From Burkholderiales bacterium (GTDB taxonomy: Bacteria; Pseudomonadota; Gammaproteobacteria; Burkholderiales; Usitatibacteraceae): DNA of 64,000 nt. Both the position numbers and the translations under genes were made by a program. Of the stretch, positions 46,163-56,118 are shown piece after piece. The stretch is from the NCBI GenBank assembly GCA_025359985.1, contig JANYDB010000059.1, forward strand, positions 1 through 64,000, written 5' to 3'. A model generated the notes under the pieces. That model was not told the DNA's origin, ran no database searches, and saw only the letters and a list, made by a program, of their open reading frames with translations. Each line of letters opens with the position of its first letter. The stretch's first letter is position 1.

Positions 46163-47239
46163 ATGATCCCGCCAGATATTATTCGGCCCGAAATCGCAGC
46201 GTTGTCTGCCTATCCTGTGCAATCAGCCTCAGGTTTTATCAAACTGGATGCGATGGAAAACCCGTATGCTTTTCCCGCGATGCTCCAAGCTCGGCTACTG
46301 GCGAGGCTTTCCGAGGCATCGCTGAATCGTTATCCGAGCGCCGATGCGCCTGAATTGAAAGCGGCGATTCGCCAGGCCATGAGCATTCCGGCTGAGCTTG
46401 ATATTTTGCTAGGCAACGGTTCGGATGAAATTATTCAACTCATCGCGTTGGCCTGCGCACGACCGGGTGCAAGCCTGTTGTCTGTCGAACCTGCGTTCGT
46501 GATGTTCAAAATGATCGCTAAATTTTGCGGCCTGAAATATGTGGGCGTACCGCTGAAAACTGATTTTTCAATCCACATTGAAGCCATGATCGCAGCGATT
46601 GAGCGCGACCAGCCCGCCGTTACTTTCATCGCCAATCCCAACAATCCCACTGGCAATTGTTTTGATCGTACATCGCTTCATCGTCTCATCACCACAGCTG
46701 AAAAAAATCACGGCCTAGTGGTTATTGATGAAGCTTATTTTGCATTCTCCCGCGAATCATTTTTGCGCGACATTGCGCAATATCCGAATGCAGTTTTAAT
46801 GCGCACCGTGTCGAAACTCGGCCTCGCGGGCGTGCGGCTTGGCATGCTGATCGGCCGACGGGAATGGCTGCAGGAGTTTGATAAATTGCGCTTGCCCTAC
46901 AACATTAATTGCCTGACGCAAGCGGCCGCCATTTTTGCGCTGGAGCACTACGATGCCTTGCTATTGCAGGCAGAATCCATCAAACAGGAGCGTAGCCGCC
47001 TGACGACAATGCTCAAGCAAATTGCCGGCCTTCAACCATTCCCCAGCGACGCTAATTTCATTCTGGTGCGCGTAGCCGCTGCAGACAAAATTTTTAACGC
47101 CCTGCTCTCGCGTAAAATCTTAGTGAAGCACACTAGCAAGTCACACCCGCTGATGGCGAACACACTGCGTTTAACCGTTGGCACCCCTGCCGAAAACGAT
47201 GCGATGATAAGCGCATTAAAATATTCAATAAGCCTATGA
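46163..47239 (+). CDS. hisC: Histidinol-phosphate aminotransferase
   Basis: A class I/II PLP aminotransferase converting imidazole acetol phosphate to histidinol phosphate. It shows the N-terminal [24 protein letters not shown], the NPNNPTGN substrate loop, [10 protein letters not shown] and the PLP lysine in [14 protein letters not shown]. At about 358 aa it has normal length. The track starts at GTG 46160; ATG 46163 directly follows and is equally good. It overlaps hisB by four bases. Confidence 0.96.
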   Translation: MIPPDIIRPEIAALSAYPVQSASGFIKLDAMENPYAFPAMLQARLLARLSEASLNRYPSADAPELKAAIRQAMSIPAELDILLGNGSDEIIQLIALACARPGASLLSVEPAFVMFKMIAKFCGLKYVGVPLKTDFSIHIEAMIAAIERDQPAVTFIANPNNPTGNCFDRTSLHRLITTAEKNHGLVVIDEAYFAFSRESFLRDIAQYPNAVLMRTVSKLGLAGVRLGMLIGRREWLQEFDKLRLPYNINCLTQAAAIFALEHYDALLLQAESIKQERSRLTTMLKQIAGLQPFPSDANFILVRVAAADKIFNALLSRKILVKHTSKSHPLMANTLRLTVGTPAENDAMISALKYSISL

Positions 47240-47826
47240 ACCGAACCGCCGATATCACCCGCAACACCCAGGAAACCCGGATTCACGTGGCCTTGAATTT
47301 AGACGGCAAGGGCGTGGCCAAACTCGATTCAGGCATTCCGTTTCTGGATCATATGATTGATCAAATTGCGCGTCACGGCATGATCGATATTGAATTAAAA
47401 GCCACCGGTGATTTACATATTGATGCGCATCACACGGTTGAAGATATTGGCATCACACTCGGTCAAGCCATCACTCAGGCGCTCGGCGACAAGATGGGCA
47501 TTGTGCGTTACGGGCACGCCTATGTGCCGCTGGATGAAGCCCTGTCGCGCGTAGTGATTGATCTGTCGGGTCGGCCTGGCTTGTCGTATCACGTCAACTT
47601 CACGCGCGCACGGGTCGGCGATTTGGATGTCGATTTATTCATCGAATTTTTTCAGGGCTTCGCGAATCACGCATTGGCAACGGTGCACATCGATAATATT
47701 CGCGGCGTGAATGCACATCATCAAGCCGAGACCATTTTTAAAGCGTTCGGACGCGCATTGCGGATGGCGTGCGAGCGGGATGCGCGTGCGACAGGTATCC
47801 TGCCCTCAACCAAAGGTTCGCTTTAA
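47236..47826 (+). CDS. hisB: Imidazoleglycerol-phosphate dehydratase
   Basis: It dehydrates imidazole glycerol phosphate. The 196-aa monofunctional form has the paired metal motifs [13 protein letters not shown] with [11 protein letters not shown], and [11 protein letters not shown] with [13 protein letters not shown], each supplying the HxxxH/E ligands of the dimanganese site. There is no N-terminal phosphatase domain, unlike enteric HisB, so histidinol phosphate phosphatase must be elsewhere. After the stop comes an unusual 132-bp gap before hisH. Confidence 0.97.
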   Translation: MNRTADITRNTQETRIHVALNLDGKGVAKLDSGIPFLDHMIDQIARHGMIDIELKATGDLHIDAHHTVEDIGITLGQAITQALGDKMGIVRYGHAYVPLDEALSRVVIDLSGRPGLSYHVNFTRARVGDLDVDLFIEFFQGFANHALATVHIDNIRGVNAHHQAETIFKAFGRALRMACERDARATGILPSTKGSL

Positions 47827-47847
47827 TAAAATGCAAACTCCAGCAAA

Positions 47848-47887
47848 GACGGGAATCTTGAAGCGTTTTTGCTTCAAGATTCCCGTC
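47848..47887. repeat. 17-bp perfect inverted repeat (hairpin) between hisB and hisH
   Basis: GACGGGAATCTTGAAGC (47848-47864) and its exact reverse complement (47871-47887) flank a six-base loop GTTTTT. The stem is long and stable. No T-run follows on either strand, so it is not a normal terminator. It could be a processing or stability element, or a small mobile repeat copy. Confidence 0.85.
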
Positions 47888-47914
47888 AATAGAAGGGTTA
47901 GCATTGTCTATTCG

Positions 47915-47953
47915 CTGTACTGATTAGCTGTATTGATTAGCCGTGTTGATTAC
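47915..47953. repeat. Three tandem 13-bp repeats just before hisH
   Basis: CTGTACTGATTAG, CTGTATTGATTAG and CCGTGTTGATTAC follow each other directly and end five bases before the hisH ATG. Copy 1 and 2 differ at one base; copy 3 differs from copy 2 at three. The array occupies the site where the hisH Shine-Dalgarno would be, and none is obvious there. Confidence 0.8.
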
Positions 47954-47958
47954 CTTTT

Positions 47959-48612
47959 ATGCAAAAAATCGTTGTTGTTGATTACGGGATGGGCAATCTG
48001 CGCTCAGTGGCGAAAGCCTTTGAATTCGTGGTGCGTGAACATGCGTTACCGTTTGAGGTCGCGATTTCTGACTCGCCCGACGAGGTGCGTAAAGCTGACC
48101 GCGTGATTTTTCCGGGTCAAGGCGCGATGCCGGATTGCATGCGCTATCTGCGCGAAAGCGGCCTGGAAGATGCCGTCCGCGAGAGCGCCGCCGCCAAACC
48201 GTTTTTGGGTATTTGTGTGGGCATGCAGATGTTGTTCGATGTTTCTGAAGAGGGCAACACGCCGGGCTTGAGCATTTTTGCAGGCACGGTAAAACGCTTT
48301 CAGCCGACAGATGCCTCTCTGAAAGTGCCCCACATGGGTTGGAATGAAGTCATGCAAACCCGTGCACATCCGCTATGGAAAAACATTCCCGATGCAGAGC
48401 GTTTTTATTTCGTGCATAGTTATTACTGTGAACCTAGTGAAAACCCGAACATCATTACCGACCCCAAAGTCACTACTGCCGTGGCAGACTATGGTCAACG
48501 CTTCACCGCTGCGGTGGCGCGCGACAATATTTTTGCGACACAATTTCACCCTGAGAAAAGTCATCACGCCGGCTTGACGTTATATAAAAATTTCCTTGAA
48601 TGGATACCTTAA
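47959..48612 (+). CDS. hisH: Imidazole glycerol phosphate synthase subunit HisH (glutamine amidotransferase)
   Basis: It supplies ammonia to HisF from glutamine. A class I amidotransferase of 217 aa, with the oxyanion loop [10 protein letters not shown], nucleophile Cys86 in FLGICVGMQ, and the catalytic His197 and Glu199 in TQFHPEKS. The start ATG follows the tandem 13-mer array with no clear ribosome-binding site, so its translation may be tuned differently from the tightly coupled genes around it. Confidence 0.96.
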   Translation: MQKIVVVDYGMGNLRSVAKAFEFVVREHALPFEVAISDSPDEVRKADRVIFPGQGAMPDCMRYLRESGLEDAVRESAAAKPFLGICVGMQMLFDVSEEGNTPGLSIFAGTVKRFQPTDASLKVPHMGWNEVMQTRAHPLWKNIPDAERFYFVHSYYCEPSENPNIITDPKVTTAVADYGQRFTAAVARDNIFATQFHPEKSHHAGLTLYKNFLEWIP

Positions 48613-48716
48613 GTTTTATTTGCGTTCTTGCCGGGTGCGCCTAGGTTTCTGTTTAAATTCTTTTTTAAAATGCGCTTTCTTCCCACTTTTTTCCCCACAT
48701 ATATACGCCCCAAACG

Positions 48717-49457
48717 ATGTTGATCATCCCTGCAATTGATATCAAAGACGGTCAATGCGTGCGCCTTGAAAAAGGTGAAATGGCATCGGCTACTGTGTTC
48801 TCTGACAACGCTGCCAGCACCGCGCGCAAATGGCTTGAGATGGGCGCGCGACGTTTGCATGTTGTTGATCTCAATGGCGCATTCGCCGGCAAGCCGCGTA
48901 ATGAAAGCGTGGTCAAGGAAATTATTGCTGAAGTCGGCAGTGAATTGCCGATTCAGCTCGGCGGCGGCATTCGCGACCTGGATACGATAGAGCGCTATCT
49001 GGATGATGGTGTTGCCTACATCGTCATCGGCACCGCCGCGGTAAAAATATCTGGCTTTCTGCATGAGGCCTGCGATGCATTTCCGGGGCACATCATCGTC
49101 GCGCTCGATGCAAAAGACGGCAAAGTCGCCACCGATGGCTGGTCAAAGCTCACCGGGCATGATGTGATTGACCTGGCGGTACGGTTTCAGGATTACGGCG
49201 TGGAAGCGGTGCTCTATACCGATATTGGACGCGACGGCATGATGACTGGTGTGAATATTGAGGCCACCGTCAAACTCGCCAAAGCCCTCACGATTCCGGT
49301 GATCGCCAGTGGCGGGCTCAATGATATTGAAGATGTGAAACGCCTCATGGCGGTGGAAGATGAGGGCATCATGGGGGCGATTACGGGCCGCGCCATTTAT
49401 GAAGGCAAGCTCGATTTCAAAAAAGCCTGTGAGCTGGCGCATGCGGTTGGAATGTGA
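48717..49457 (+). CDS. hisA: Phosphoribosylformimino-5-aminoimidazole carboxamide ribotide isomerase
   Basis: A (beta/alpha)8 barrel isomerase of 246 aa. The N-terminal [16 protein letters not shown] has the first catalytic Asp. [11 protein letters not shown] and [14 protein letters not shown] (second Asp) are the phosphate loops repeated in both halves. It lies 104 bp after hisH. The following hisF is homologous, as expected. Confidence 0.97.
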   Translation: MLIIPAIDIKDGQCVRLEKGEMASATVFSDNAASTARKWLEMGARRLHVVDLNGAFAGKPRNESVVKEIIAEVGSELPIQLGGGIRDLDTIERYLDDGVAYIVIGTAAVKISGFLHEACDAFPGHIIVALDAKDGKVATDGWSKLTGHDVIDLAVRFQDYGVEAVLYTDIGRDGMMTGVNIEATVKLAKALTIPVIASGGLNDIEDVKRLMAVEDEGIMGAITGRAIYEGKLDFKKACELAHAVGM

Positions 49458-49529
49458 CTGCGAATGTGACTGAAAATTGGTTTGTCTGAAGCGTCGCCAC
49501 GCGCAGATTGTTCATTTATTAGGGTTGTC

Positions 49530-50288
49530 ATGCTTGCCAAGAGAATCATTCCCTGCCTGGATGTCAATGCAGGCCGTGTCGTCAAAGGCGTCAACTTCTT
49601 GAATCTGCGCGATGCCGGCGATCCCGTTGAGATTGCGAAAAAATATAACGATGAAGGTGCCGATGAAATTACTTTCCTCGACATTACCGCCAGCTCGGAT
49701 CAGCGCGGCCTTATCCTCGATATCATTGCGCGCGTGGCCGAGCAGGTTTTTATTCCCTTAACGGTGGGTGGCGGCGTGCGCGAAGTCAACGATGTGCGCC
49801 GCCTGCTGAATGCCGGTGCCGACAAGATCAGCATCAATACTTCAGCCGTGACCAATCCGCAGCTGGTTCAGGCAGCGGCTGATAAATTTGGCTCACAGGC
49901 GATTGTGGTGGCGATTGACGCTCGCCAGACAACGGCTGGCGCATGGGAAGTGTTTACCCACGGTGGCCGCACCGCCACTGGGCTTGATGCGGTGGCCTGG
50001 GCACGGCACATGAATGCGTGCGGCGCAGGCGAAATTTTACTCACCAGCATGGATCGCGATGGCACCAAATCCGGCTTTGATTTAGCGCTGACTCGCGCCG
50101 TGGCTGAGGCCGTCAGCGTGCCGGTGATTGCGTCTGGCGGTGTGGGCAGCCTGAATGATTTAGCCGATGGGGTGATTGAGGGCAAAGCCGATGCGGTGCT
50201 GGCGGCTTCGATTTTTCACTTTGGTGAATTTACAATAAAGCAAGCCAAACTGCATATGGCAGCGCGTGGCATTGAAATGCGCTTGTGA
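49530..50288 (+). CDS. hisF: Imidazole glycerol phosphate synthase subunit HisF (cyclase)
   Basis: It cyclises PRFAR with ammonia from HisH to give imidazole glycerol phosphate and AICAR. It begins [20 protein letters not shown], the standard HisF N-terminus with Asp11, preceded by AGGG. The track's upstream start (49482) adds 16 non-conserved residues. [27 protein letters not shown] and [11 protein letters not shown] are present. It overlaps hisI by one base. Confidence 0.96.
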   Translation: MLAKRIIPCLDVNAGRVVKGVNFLNLRDAGDPVEIAKKYNDEGADEITFLDITASSDQRGLILDIIARVAEQVFIPLTVGGGVREVNDVRRLLNAGADKISINTSAVTNPQLVQAAADKFGSQAIVVAIDARQTTAGAWEVFTHGGRTATGLDAVAWARHMNACGAGEILLTSMDRDGTKSGFDLALTRAVAEAVSVPVIASGGVGSLNDLADGVIEGKADAVLAASIFHFGEFTIKQAKLHMAARGIEMRL

Positions 50289-50680
50289 TGGATACACGCT
50301 CTCATGCCATGCTGCTTGATGCTATTAAATGGAACGACTATGGTTTGGTCGCCGCGATTGCACAGGATGCCACCAGCAAAGACGTGCTGATGATGGCCTG
50401 GATGAACCGTGAATCGCTGATGTTGACGCTATCAACCGGTGACGCGCATTATTGGTCGCGTTCACGTCAGGCGCTCTGGAAAAAAGGCGAATCATCGGGC
50501 CACATCCAGCACGTACAGGAACTCAGGCTGGATTGTGACGGCGACACGATTTTGCTAAAGGTTGAGCAGGTCGGGGGCATTGCCTGCCACACGGGCCGCG
50601 CTAACTGCTTTTTCAACCTGCAGCAGAATGGAAACTGGGTCGTCACTTTACCCGTGCTAACATCGCCCGGAAAATTTTAA
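50288..50680 (+). CDS. hisI: Phosphoribosyl-AMP cyclohydrolase
   Basis: It opens the purine ring of PR-AMP. The 130-aa monofunctional enzyme has [31 protein letters not shown], the Asp ligand region [14 protein letters not shown] and the zinc cysteines in [12 protein letters not shown]. The ATG overlaps the hisF stop (TGATG); a later Met (50309) is another possible start. Separate hisI and hisE genes contrast with the enteric fusion. Confidence 0.95.
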   Translation: MDTRSHAMLLDAIKWNDYGLVAAIAQDATSKDVLMMAWMNRESLMLTLSTGDAHYWSRSRQALWKKGESSGHIQHVQELRLDCDGDTILLKVEQVGGIACHTGRANCFFNLQQNGNWVVTLPVLTSPGKF

Positions 50681-50697
50681 AGCAGATCGAAAATACA

Positions 50698-51018
50698 ATG
50701 AACGACAGCCTGCAACGACTTGAAGCTACCATTGCCGCGCGGCAACACGCCGCGCCGGAATCGTCTTATGTGGCAAAGCTAAACGCCAAAGGACTTGACA
50801 CGATTTTGAAAAAATTGGGTGAAGAAGCCATTGAAACCGTGATTGCCGCCAAGTCCGGCGCGCGCGAAGCGACTATCTACGAAACTGCGGATCTGCTGTT
50901 TCACACGCTCGTCATGCTAGGCCATCAACATATTGCCTTAGCTGAGGTGCTGGCTGAGCTGGATCGCCGCGAAGGCACTTCGGGAATTGATGAAAAAAAT
51001 GCCAGGCTCTTCATATGA
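50698..51018 (+). CDS. hisE: Phosphoribosyl-ATP pyrophosphatase
   Basis: It hydrolyses PR-ATP to PR-AMP. A 106-aa all-helical MazG-like protein with [32 protein letters not shown] and [13 protein letters not shown], the Glu and Asp residues binding Mg. Its stop overlaps the next gene's start as ATGA, so the HIT gene is coupled to the his operon. Confidence 0.96.
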   Translation: MNDSLQRLEATIAARQHAAPESSYVAKLNAKGLDTILKKLGEEAIETVIAAKSGAREATIYETADLLFHTLVMLGHQHIALAEVLAELDRREGTSGIDEKNARLFI

Positions 51019-51422
51019 ACACCCGCATTAACAACAGCGTAAACGCCGACATGAAAGCCGACTTGAACACCACCATATTCGGTAAAATTTTACGCGGTGA
51101 AATTCCTTGTCAAAAAATTTACGAAGATGATGAGCTGTTTGCATTCCACGATATTCACCCGATTGCGGAGGTGCATTTTTTGATTATCCCGAAAAAATTT
51201 ATTCCGACGCTGGCGGATGTCACTGCGGATGATTCGGCATTATTGGGCAAAATGCTAAGCCTCGCGCCACTATTAGCGAAACAACAAGGTCTGATCGAAG
51301 GTTTTCGTACGGCTATTAATACCGGCAAGCTGGGCGGTCAAGACGTGTATCATTTACATATTCATGTGTTTGGCAATCGCCCGGGCGCGAATGCATTGCG
51401 GGCAATGGGTGCGCTCACTTAA
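51015..51422 (+). CDS. hinT: HIT family (HinT-like) purine nucleoside phosphoramidase
   Basis: A 135-aa histidine-triad hydrolase, acting on nucleoside phosphoramidates. It has [20 protein letters not shown] at the N-terminus, [18 protein letters not shown], and the triad [10 protein letters not shown] near the C-terminus. The start overlaps hisE; an internal ATG at 51051 is an alternative that omits a polar lead of 12 residues. It commonly follows hisE in betaproteobacteria. Confidence 0.95.
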   Translation: MNTRINNSVNADMKADLNTTIFGKILRGEIPCQKIYEDDELFAFHDIHPIAEVHFLIIPKKFIPTLADVTADDSALLGKMLSLAPLLAKQQGLIEGFRTAINTGKLGGQDVYHLHIHVFGNRPGANALRAMGALT

Positions 51423-51570
51423 TAAGCGTTCAATACGTTCAACCGAGTTTGTACTGGAACCTTGACTGACCCAGTGCATCCAAGTAATGGCTTCACGAAA
51501 CTTTGTACTCATCCCCCACATAAAGCGTGACCACACCGCGATTGATCCATCACTGTTATAGGAGATTTTC

Positions 51571-51795
51571 ATGGGAAGTTTTAGCATTTGGCACTGGTTG
51601 ATTGTGTTGGTGATTGTATTGCTGGTATTTGGCACCAAGAAACTCAAAAACATCGGCAGCGATTTAGGCGGTGCGGTAAAAGGATTCAAAGATGGCATGA
51701 AAACAGATGAAGCCGACAAGAAGCCAGAGCAGCTTGCCGCTGAGAAAACTGGCCAGACCATTGATGGAGAAGTTAAGGATAAGCAAAAGTCGTAA
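51571..51795 (+). CDS. tatA: Twin-arginine translocase subunit TatA
   Basis: A 74-aa protein with one N-terminal transmembrane helix ([16 protein letters not shown]), the FGTKKL hinge, an amphipathic helix ([12 protein letters not shown]) and a charged tail. TatA polymers form the pore for folded proteins. AGGAG lies upstream of the ATG. The likely local client is the Rieske protein PetA, which carries a twin-arginine signal. Confidence 0.95.
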   Translation: MGSFSIWHWLIVLVIVLLVFGTKKLKNIGSDLGGAVKGFKDGMKTDEADKKPEQLAAEKTGQTIDGEVKDKQKS

Positions 51796-51877
51796 TCGCG
51801 ATTGGGTGGCCTGTCTACCTTTTGGATCCCATTTTTCTCTCATCAATCCGGCCCACGACTGCTAGCACTTTAACTTT

Positions 51878-52453
51878 ATGCTCGACATCAGTTTTTCTGA
51901 AATCGCCGTAATCGGTGCCGTCGCGCTGGTGGTGCTCGGCCCGGAGCGCTTGCCAAAAGTGGCGCGGACGGCAGGGCATCTATTTGGCCGTTTGCAGCGC
52001 TACGTTAATGGCGTGAAAGCGGATATAGCGCGCGAGATTGAAGGCTCGGAACTGGCCAAAATCAAGCAGGAAGTACAAGATGCTGCCCGCTCTTTCGAGC
52101 AAACAGTGCAGAAACATGCGGGCGATGTTGAGTCAGAAGCAAAGTTAATCCAAACGCATACCGAAACGCTAGCTGCCAACACCAACTCACCAGCAGCAAT
52201 CGGCGCTGGTGTAGATGCCGATACAGGCGCGACTGAGGCGACATCAAACAGCACTCTCAAGTCAGAATTCAAGTCCGCATGTACAGCTATTGAAGCCCAT
52301 GCATCGTCTAAGGTTATTGTCGAGGCCGCGCATTCATCCGCCAACCCGGCCGTGTTTGGCCAAGGATTTTTTGATTTTGGAATCGAGCCGCTAAGGCACG
52401 CCACTACTCAATCTCCCACAACGGCTGCACACATTGCTGCGGCGGCGGCATAA
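51878..52453 (+). CDS. tatB: Twin-arginine translocase subunit TatB
   Basis: A 191-aa protein. MLDISFSEIAVIGAVALVVLGPERLPKVARTAG has the short helix with the Glu and the GPERLP hinge that mark TatB, then an amphipathic helix (VNGVKADIAREIEGSELAKI) and a long Ala/Thr-rich disordered tail. It forms the substrate receptor with TatC, 8 bp downstream. Confidence 0.93.
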   Translation: MLDISFSEIAVIGAVALVVLGPERLPKVARTAGHLFGRLQRYVNGVKADIAREIEGSELAKIKQEVQDAARSFEQTVQKHAGDVESEAKLIQTHTETLAANTNSPAAIGAGVDADTGATEATSNSTLKSEFKSACTAIEAHASSKVIVEAAHSSANPAVFGQGFFDFGIEPLRHATTQSPTTAAHIAAAAA

Positions 52454-52461
52454 ATAAATCC

Positions 52462-53229
52462 ATGGCCGAACTTATTGAGCCCAGCGGGCAGGACACCTTC
52501 GTTTCGCACCTGGTGGAATTGCGGGATCGATTGGTTAAAGCCATTTTTGCATGGCTGGTTGTGCTAATTCCCTTGATCACACCGCCCTGGTTTTTAGCGG
52601 GCAAGATCTATGATTTTGTCGCTCAGCCGATGATTGACGCTTTGCCTGCTGGATCAAAAATGATCGCGACAGGTGTGATCGCACCGTTTTTTATCCCGCT
52701 AAAAATTGCCATGTTGGCGGCCTTTTTGGTGGCATTACCGATTATCTTGTATCAGGCTTGGGCGTTTGTTGCACCGGGGCTCTATAAACATGAAAAGCGC
52801 TTTGTGCTGCCCCTCATTTTTACGAGCACGCTGCTGTTTTTTGTCGGCATGGGGTTTTGCTATTTCTTTGTCTTCAAGATGGTGTTTAGTTTTATTGCAC
52901 AAATGGCGCCCAGCTCGATTACGGTGGCTCCAGACATCGAAAACTATTTCAGTTTTGTCATGGGTATGTTTTTAGCGTTTGGCCTCGCATTTGAAACCCC
53001 GGTGGTGGTGGTGGTATTAGTAGCCACTAGGCTCGTCAGCATTGAGACTTTACGGGAAGTCCGTCGCTATGTGATTGTAGGTGCATTCGTGGTGGCTGCT
53101 ATTGCCACGCCGCCTGACGTTACGTCACAGCTAGCGCTCGCTATTCCACTTTGTATTCTATATGAGCTGGGCATAATCTTTGCGCGATTTTTTGTCAAAC
53201 CCAGAACCGCCGACATCGTTACAGAATAA
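52462..53229 (+). CDS. tatC: Twin-arginine translocase subunit TatC
   Basis: A 255-aa polytopic protein with six helices. The N-terminal FVSHLVELRDRLVKAI region reads signal peptides. Also seen are PLKIAMLAAFLVALPIILYQAWAF and FGLAFETPVVVVVLV with the conserved Phe-Glu. It completes tatABC and is convergent with the HtrA-type protease gene. Confidence 0.96.
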   Translation: MAELIEPSGQDTFVSHLVELRDRLVKAIFAWLVVLIPLITPPWFLAGKIYDFVAQPMIDALPAGSKMIATGVIAPFFIPLKIAMLAAFLVALPIILYQAWAFVAPGLYKHEKRFVLPLIFTSTLLFFVGMGFCYFFVFKMVFSFIAQMAPSSITVAPDIENYFSFVMGMFLAFGLAFETPVVVVVLVATRLVSIETLREVRRYVIVGAFVVAAIATPPDVTSQLALAIPLCILYELGIIFARFFVKPRTADIVTE

Positions 53230-53270
53230 ATAGGCGCGTTAATTTAAGTTGGCTAGTAAAGTAAAAACGA

Positions 53271-54455
53271 CTATCGCTGCCTGAGCTCTTTCGCCCGTTT
53301 ACCAATATTGACATTGATCGTCATTTCTTTCTGATTGCGAATGACTAAAAATTTAGCCGCCGTTCCAGGCTTCAAGGCTGCAATAACCGCCATGGCCGCC
53401 ACACTATCCAGAATCTGTTTGCTATCAATCGCGGTAATTACATCACCAGCCTTTAGCCCGGCTTTATCGGCGGGATAGCCTTTGCTGACGCCCTCAATCA
53501 AGGCTCCACGGGCAACCGGGAGCTTTAATGCTTCGGCTAATTCAGGCGTAATATCTTTGGGTGAAATGCCGACAAAACCCCGCGTGACAGAGCCCTCCGC
53601 AATAATCTGCTCCATCACGCCTTTGGCCATTGAAACGGGGATTGCAAATCCGATCCCCAACGAGCCGCCTGATTGCGAATAAATAACGCTGTTAATACCG
53701 ATCAGATTGCCATTCACATCCACCAATGCGCCGCCGGAATTACCCGGGTTTATCGCAGCATCGGTCTGAATAAAATTTTCATAGCGGTTTACACCCAAGC
53801 GGTTACGCCCCAACGCACTCACAATGCCCATAGTCACCGTTTGACCCACGCCAAAGGGATCACCAACCGCGAGCACGACATCGCCTACCTGAGCTTTTTC
53901 AGACTGGCCAAAGGTAATCGGGGTCAGGCCCTGGCCTTCAATACGCAATACCGCCAAATCACTTTCCGGGTCAGTCCCCACCACCTTTGCGGGCATGACA
54001 CGGCCATCTGCAAATGAAATTTGGATGTCGCTAGCACCGTTCACCACGTGGTCATTAGTTAGTACGTACCCTCCTTTATCGTCAGCAGTAACAATAACTC
54101 CGGAGCCCAACCCCGATTGCCGATCAAGCTGTGCATCGCCGTCTTCTTCAGGCTGTGGAAAAAAACGACGAAACAAAGGATCACCCAATAATGGGTGCCC
54201 CTTAGGCAATCGTACATCGCGGGAAGACGATACATTTACGACCGAAATCATCGCTTTCTTGGCGGCTTCAGCATAAGTCGTGCGCACCGTATTTCCACTA
54301 CCCACACTGAGTAATCCACCAGGTAGCAAGGATTCGCGGATTTCCACTACGTTTTTGCGCCAGGGATTCCAGTCGGGACGAATCAACGTCACCACAAACA
54401 CAATGGCGAGCGTGATGGTGACAAATTCAGCAAAAATAACCCAGAGACGACGCAT
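53271..54455 (-). CDS. Membrane-anchored HtrA/Deg-family serine protease (DegS-like)
   Basis: A trypsin-like protease with one PDZ domain. It has an N-terminal helix (LWVIFAEFVTITLAIVFVV) that probably anchors it to the inner membrane, facing the periplasm. The catalytic triad from ATG 54455 is His136 in LTNDHVVNG, Asp166 in PESDLAVLRI and Ser240 in NPGNSGGAL. The PDZ domain covers about residues 285-385. One PDZ and an anchor are like DegS, but the N-terminal Arg/Pro-rich loop is like other betaproteobacterial Deg paralogues, so I give no symbol. The track's earlier start (54497) adds 14 residues that spoil the anchor's N-terminus. Confidence 0.9.
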   Translation of the reverse strand: MRRLWVIFAEFVTITLAIVFVVTLIRPDWNPWRKNVVEIRESLLPGGLLSVGSGNTVRTTYAEAAKKAMISVVNVSSSRDVRLPKGHPLLGDPLFRRFFPQPEEDGDAQLDRQSGLGSGVIVTADDKGGYVLTNDHVVNGASDIQISFADGRVMPAKVVGTDPESDLAVLRIEGQGLTPITFGQSEKAQVGDVVLAVGDPFGVGQTVTMGIVSALGRNRLGVNRYENFIQTDAAINPGNSGGALVDVNGNLIGINSVIYSQSGGSLGIGFAIPVSMAKGVMEQIIAEGSVTRGFVGISPKDITPELAEALKLPVARGALIEGVSKGYPADKAGLKAGDVITAIDSKQILDSVAAMAVIAALKPGTAAKFLVIRNQKEMTINVNIGKRAKELRQR

Positions 54456-54520
54456 AGAAATTGGCCTAAAGTAATACCAAAAAAAACAAGAGCGCAATCA
54501 CAATTTACGCTTAAAAATAC

Positions 54521-54545
54521 AAATGACCCTTAAATTGGGTCATTT
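54521..54545. terminator. 9-bp hairpin upstream of the Deg gene
   Basis: AAATGACCC and GGGTCATTT flank loop TTAAATT. It lies about 175 bp after the mscL stop and 66 bp before the protease ATG, both genes on the minus strand. On that strand the stem is followed by GTATTTTTAA, a moderate T-run, so it could end mscL transcription. Confidence 0.45.
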
Positions 54546-54719
54546 ATCATGCCGCATTTAGTTGTTATTTGGGGACGTAATTTCATAAAACAATGGAAGC
54601 TTTCCGCCACAAATCTCCCATCGTATTGCTTATTATGTGACGACACATCCATACCAGCCTGCAAACATCCATAACAAAATTAATCGTCCACCACGCTTGA
54701 TGCGTGGCTCACCATTTCT

Positions 54720-55133
54720 CTATTTTTTGAGGGAATCACGAATTTCACGCAGCAGAATTACATCTTCCGGCGTGGTGGCAAGTGCGGCAGGCGGCACATC
54801 TTTCTTCAATTTATTCATTTGCTTAACCAATAGGAAAATAATCAGTGCCAAGATGACGAAATTGAGCGCGACGGTGATGAAATTACCATAGGCAATAACC
54901 GCCCCCGCTTTTTTGGCTTCAGCCAACAACAAGCCGCTGGCTTGACCATTAAGCGGGATGTACATACTCGAAAAATCCAATCCGCCAAATATCTTACCGA
55001 CAACCGGCATAATTAAGTCGCCCACGACGGAATCAACAATCTTACCAAAAGCCGCGCCAATAATGACGCCAACTGCCAAGTCCATTACGTTGCCTTTGAC
55101 GGCAAATTCTTTAAATTCGGATGCTAAGCTCAT
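54720..55133 (-). CDS. mscL: Large-conductance mechanosensitive channel
   Basis: A 137-aa MscL with the N-terminal amphipathic helix [29 protein letters not shown], a second transmembrane helix ([19 protein letters not shown]) and a cytoplasmic bundle ending in [12 protein letters not shown]. It opens under hypo-osmotic shock. It stands alone, with over 200 bp on each side. Confidence 0.96.
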   Translation of the reverse strand: MSLASEFKEFAVKGNVMDLAVGVIIGAAFGKIVDSVVGDLIMPVVGKIFGGLDFSSMYIPLNGQASGLLLAEAKKAGAVIAYGNFITVALNFVILALIIFLLVKQMNKLKKDVPPAALATTPEDVILLREIRDSLKK

Positions 55134-55512
55134 TTCGATCCCTTTTGTTCTAAATATTTTTAGAAAAGTTGTAAATGCCCTATGAGGGTATGCTCTGCTG
55201 TATTTAGAGTCAAATAATGTGGTGTCATTTTAGAAATGTTTACTGCGCATACTAAAGTAGTAACGTCAGAACTGACCGCTTCAGCGACCGCTGTACGCCC
55301 CCAGAAACCGCCAAGATCCATCAAAATGGGTGTCGGGAGTACAAAACTCACCAATAAACCAAGGTTTATCGCTCAGGGGGCTTAAGTTTATTGTTCGGTT
55401 CAGATAAAATATGACTCCGACGCGTGCTCTCTACACCGCACGGCAAACTGTGTTCCAGCGTTTGCAGCGAGCCCCGCGACGCCAATTGAATTACACACCA
55501 TAGAGACTGCTT
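55134..55512. other. Intergenic region between mscL and petA
   Basis: About 379 bp with no gene I can support. A 64-codon minus-strand ORF (55160-55354) has no recognised motif, no ribosome-binding site and is probably chance. The petA promoter probably lies near the TAAAAT box at about 55405, but a matching -35 is not clear. Confidence 0.45.
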
Positions 55513-56115
55513 ATGAGCGCTATCGTCCTAAATCAAGTTGACCCCAAAAAACGCCGCCTTTTAATAATCGGCACGGCGGGCGTAGGCGCTGTCGCCGCCG
55601 CATCGGTTGCCATTCCACTTGCAATCAGCATGAAACCTTCAGCGCGCGCATTGGCCGCTGGCGCAGCGGTACCGGTGCAGCTTGGCACTATGGAACCGGG
55701 CCAAATGCTGACTATTGAATTTCGCGGTGCACCGCATTGGATCCTTCGCCGAACCCCGGAAATGATTGCACAGCTTGCAAAAAATGACGCTCTGCTGGCT
55801 GACCCCACTTCTGCCTCATCAAAACAACCCGCCTATATCAAAGGCGCAGGTCGTGCGATCAAAGACGAGTGGCTGGTTCTCAAAGGCGTGTGCACACATT
55901 TGGGTTGCTCGCCCACGCTTCGTAAAGAAATTGGTGCCGCCGATTTGGGCGCTGATTGGCCGGGCGGCTTTTTTTGCCCGTGTCATCAATCCAAATTCGA
56001 TTTGGCTGGCCGTGTTTTTAAAGGGATGCCCGCACCATTGAATCTCTCAATTCCCTCATACACATTCGTCTCCGATACGCAGTTGATGATCGGCGAAGAT
56101 CCCAAAGGAGCATAA
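55513..56115 (+). CDS. petA: Ubiquinol-cytochrome c reductase iron-sulphur (Rieske) subunit
   Basis: The 2Fe-2S subunit of the bc1 complex. It is exported by Tat: KKRRLLIIG is a twin-arginine motif before the membrane anchor helix (TAGVGAVAAASVAIPLAI). The cluster is held by Cys127-Thr-His129-Leu-Gly-Cys132 and Cys155-Pro-Cys157-His158. At 200 aa it is of usual length. It is first of petABC, followed after three bases by petB. Confidence 0.96.
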   Translation: MSAIVLNQVDPKKRRLLIIGTAGVGAVAAASVAIPLAISMKPSARALAAGAAVPVQLGTMEPGQMLTIEFRGAPHWILRRTPEMIAQLAKNDALLADPTSASSKQPAYIKGAGRAIKDEWLVLKGVCTHLGCSPTLRKEIGAADLGADWPGGFFCPCHQSKFDLAGRVFKGMPAPLNLSIPSYTFVSDTQLMIGEDPKGA

Positions 56116-56118
56116 CGT

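Noticed and set aside
55160-55354. 64-aa minus-strand ORF in the mscL-petA gap
   Set aside because: No motif, no ribosome-binding site, and composition not clearly coding; kept only as part of the intergenic note.
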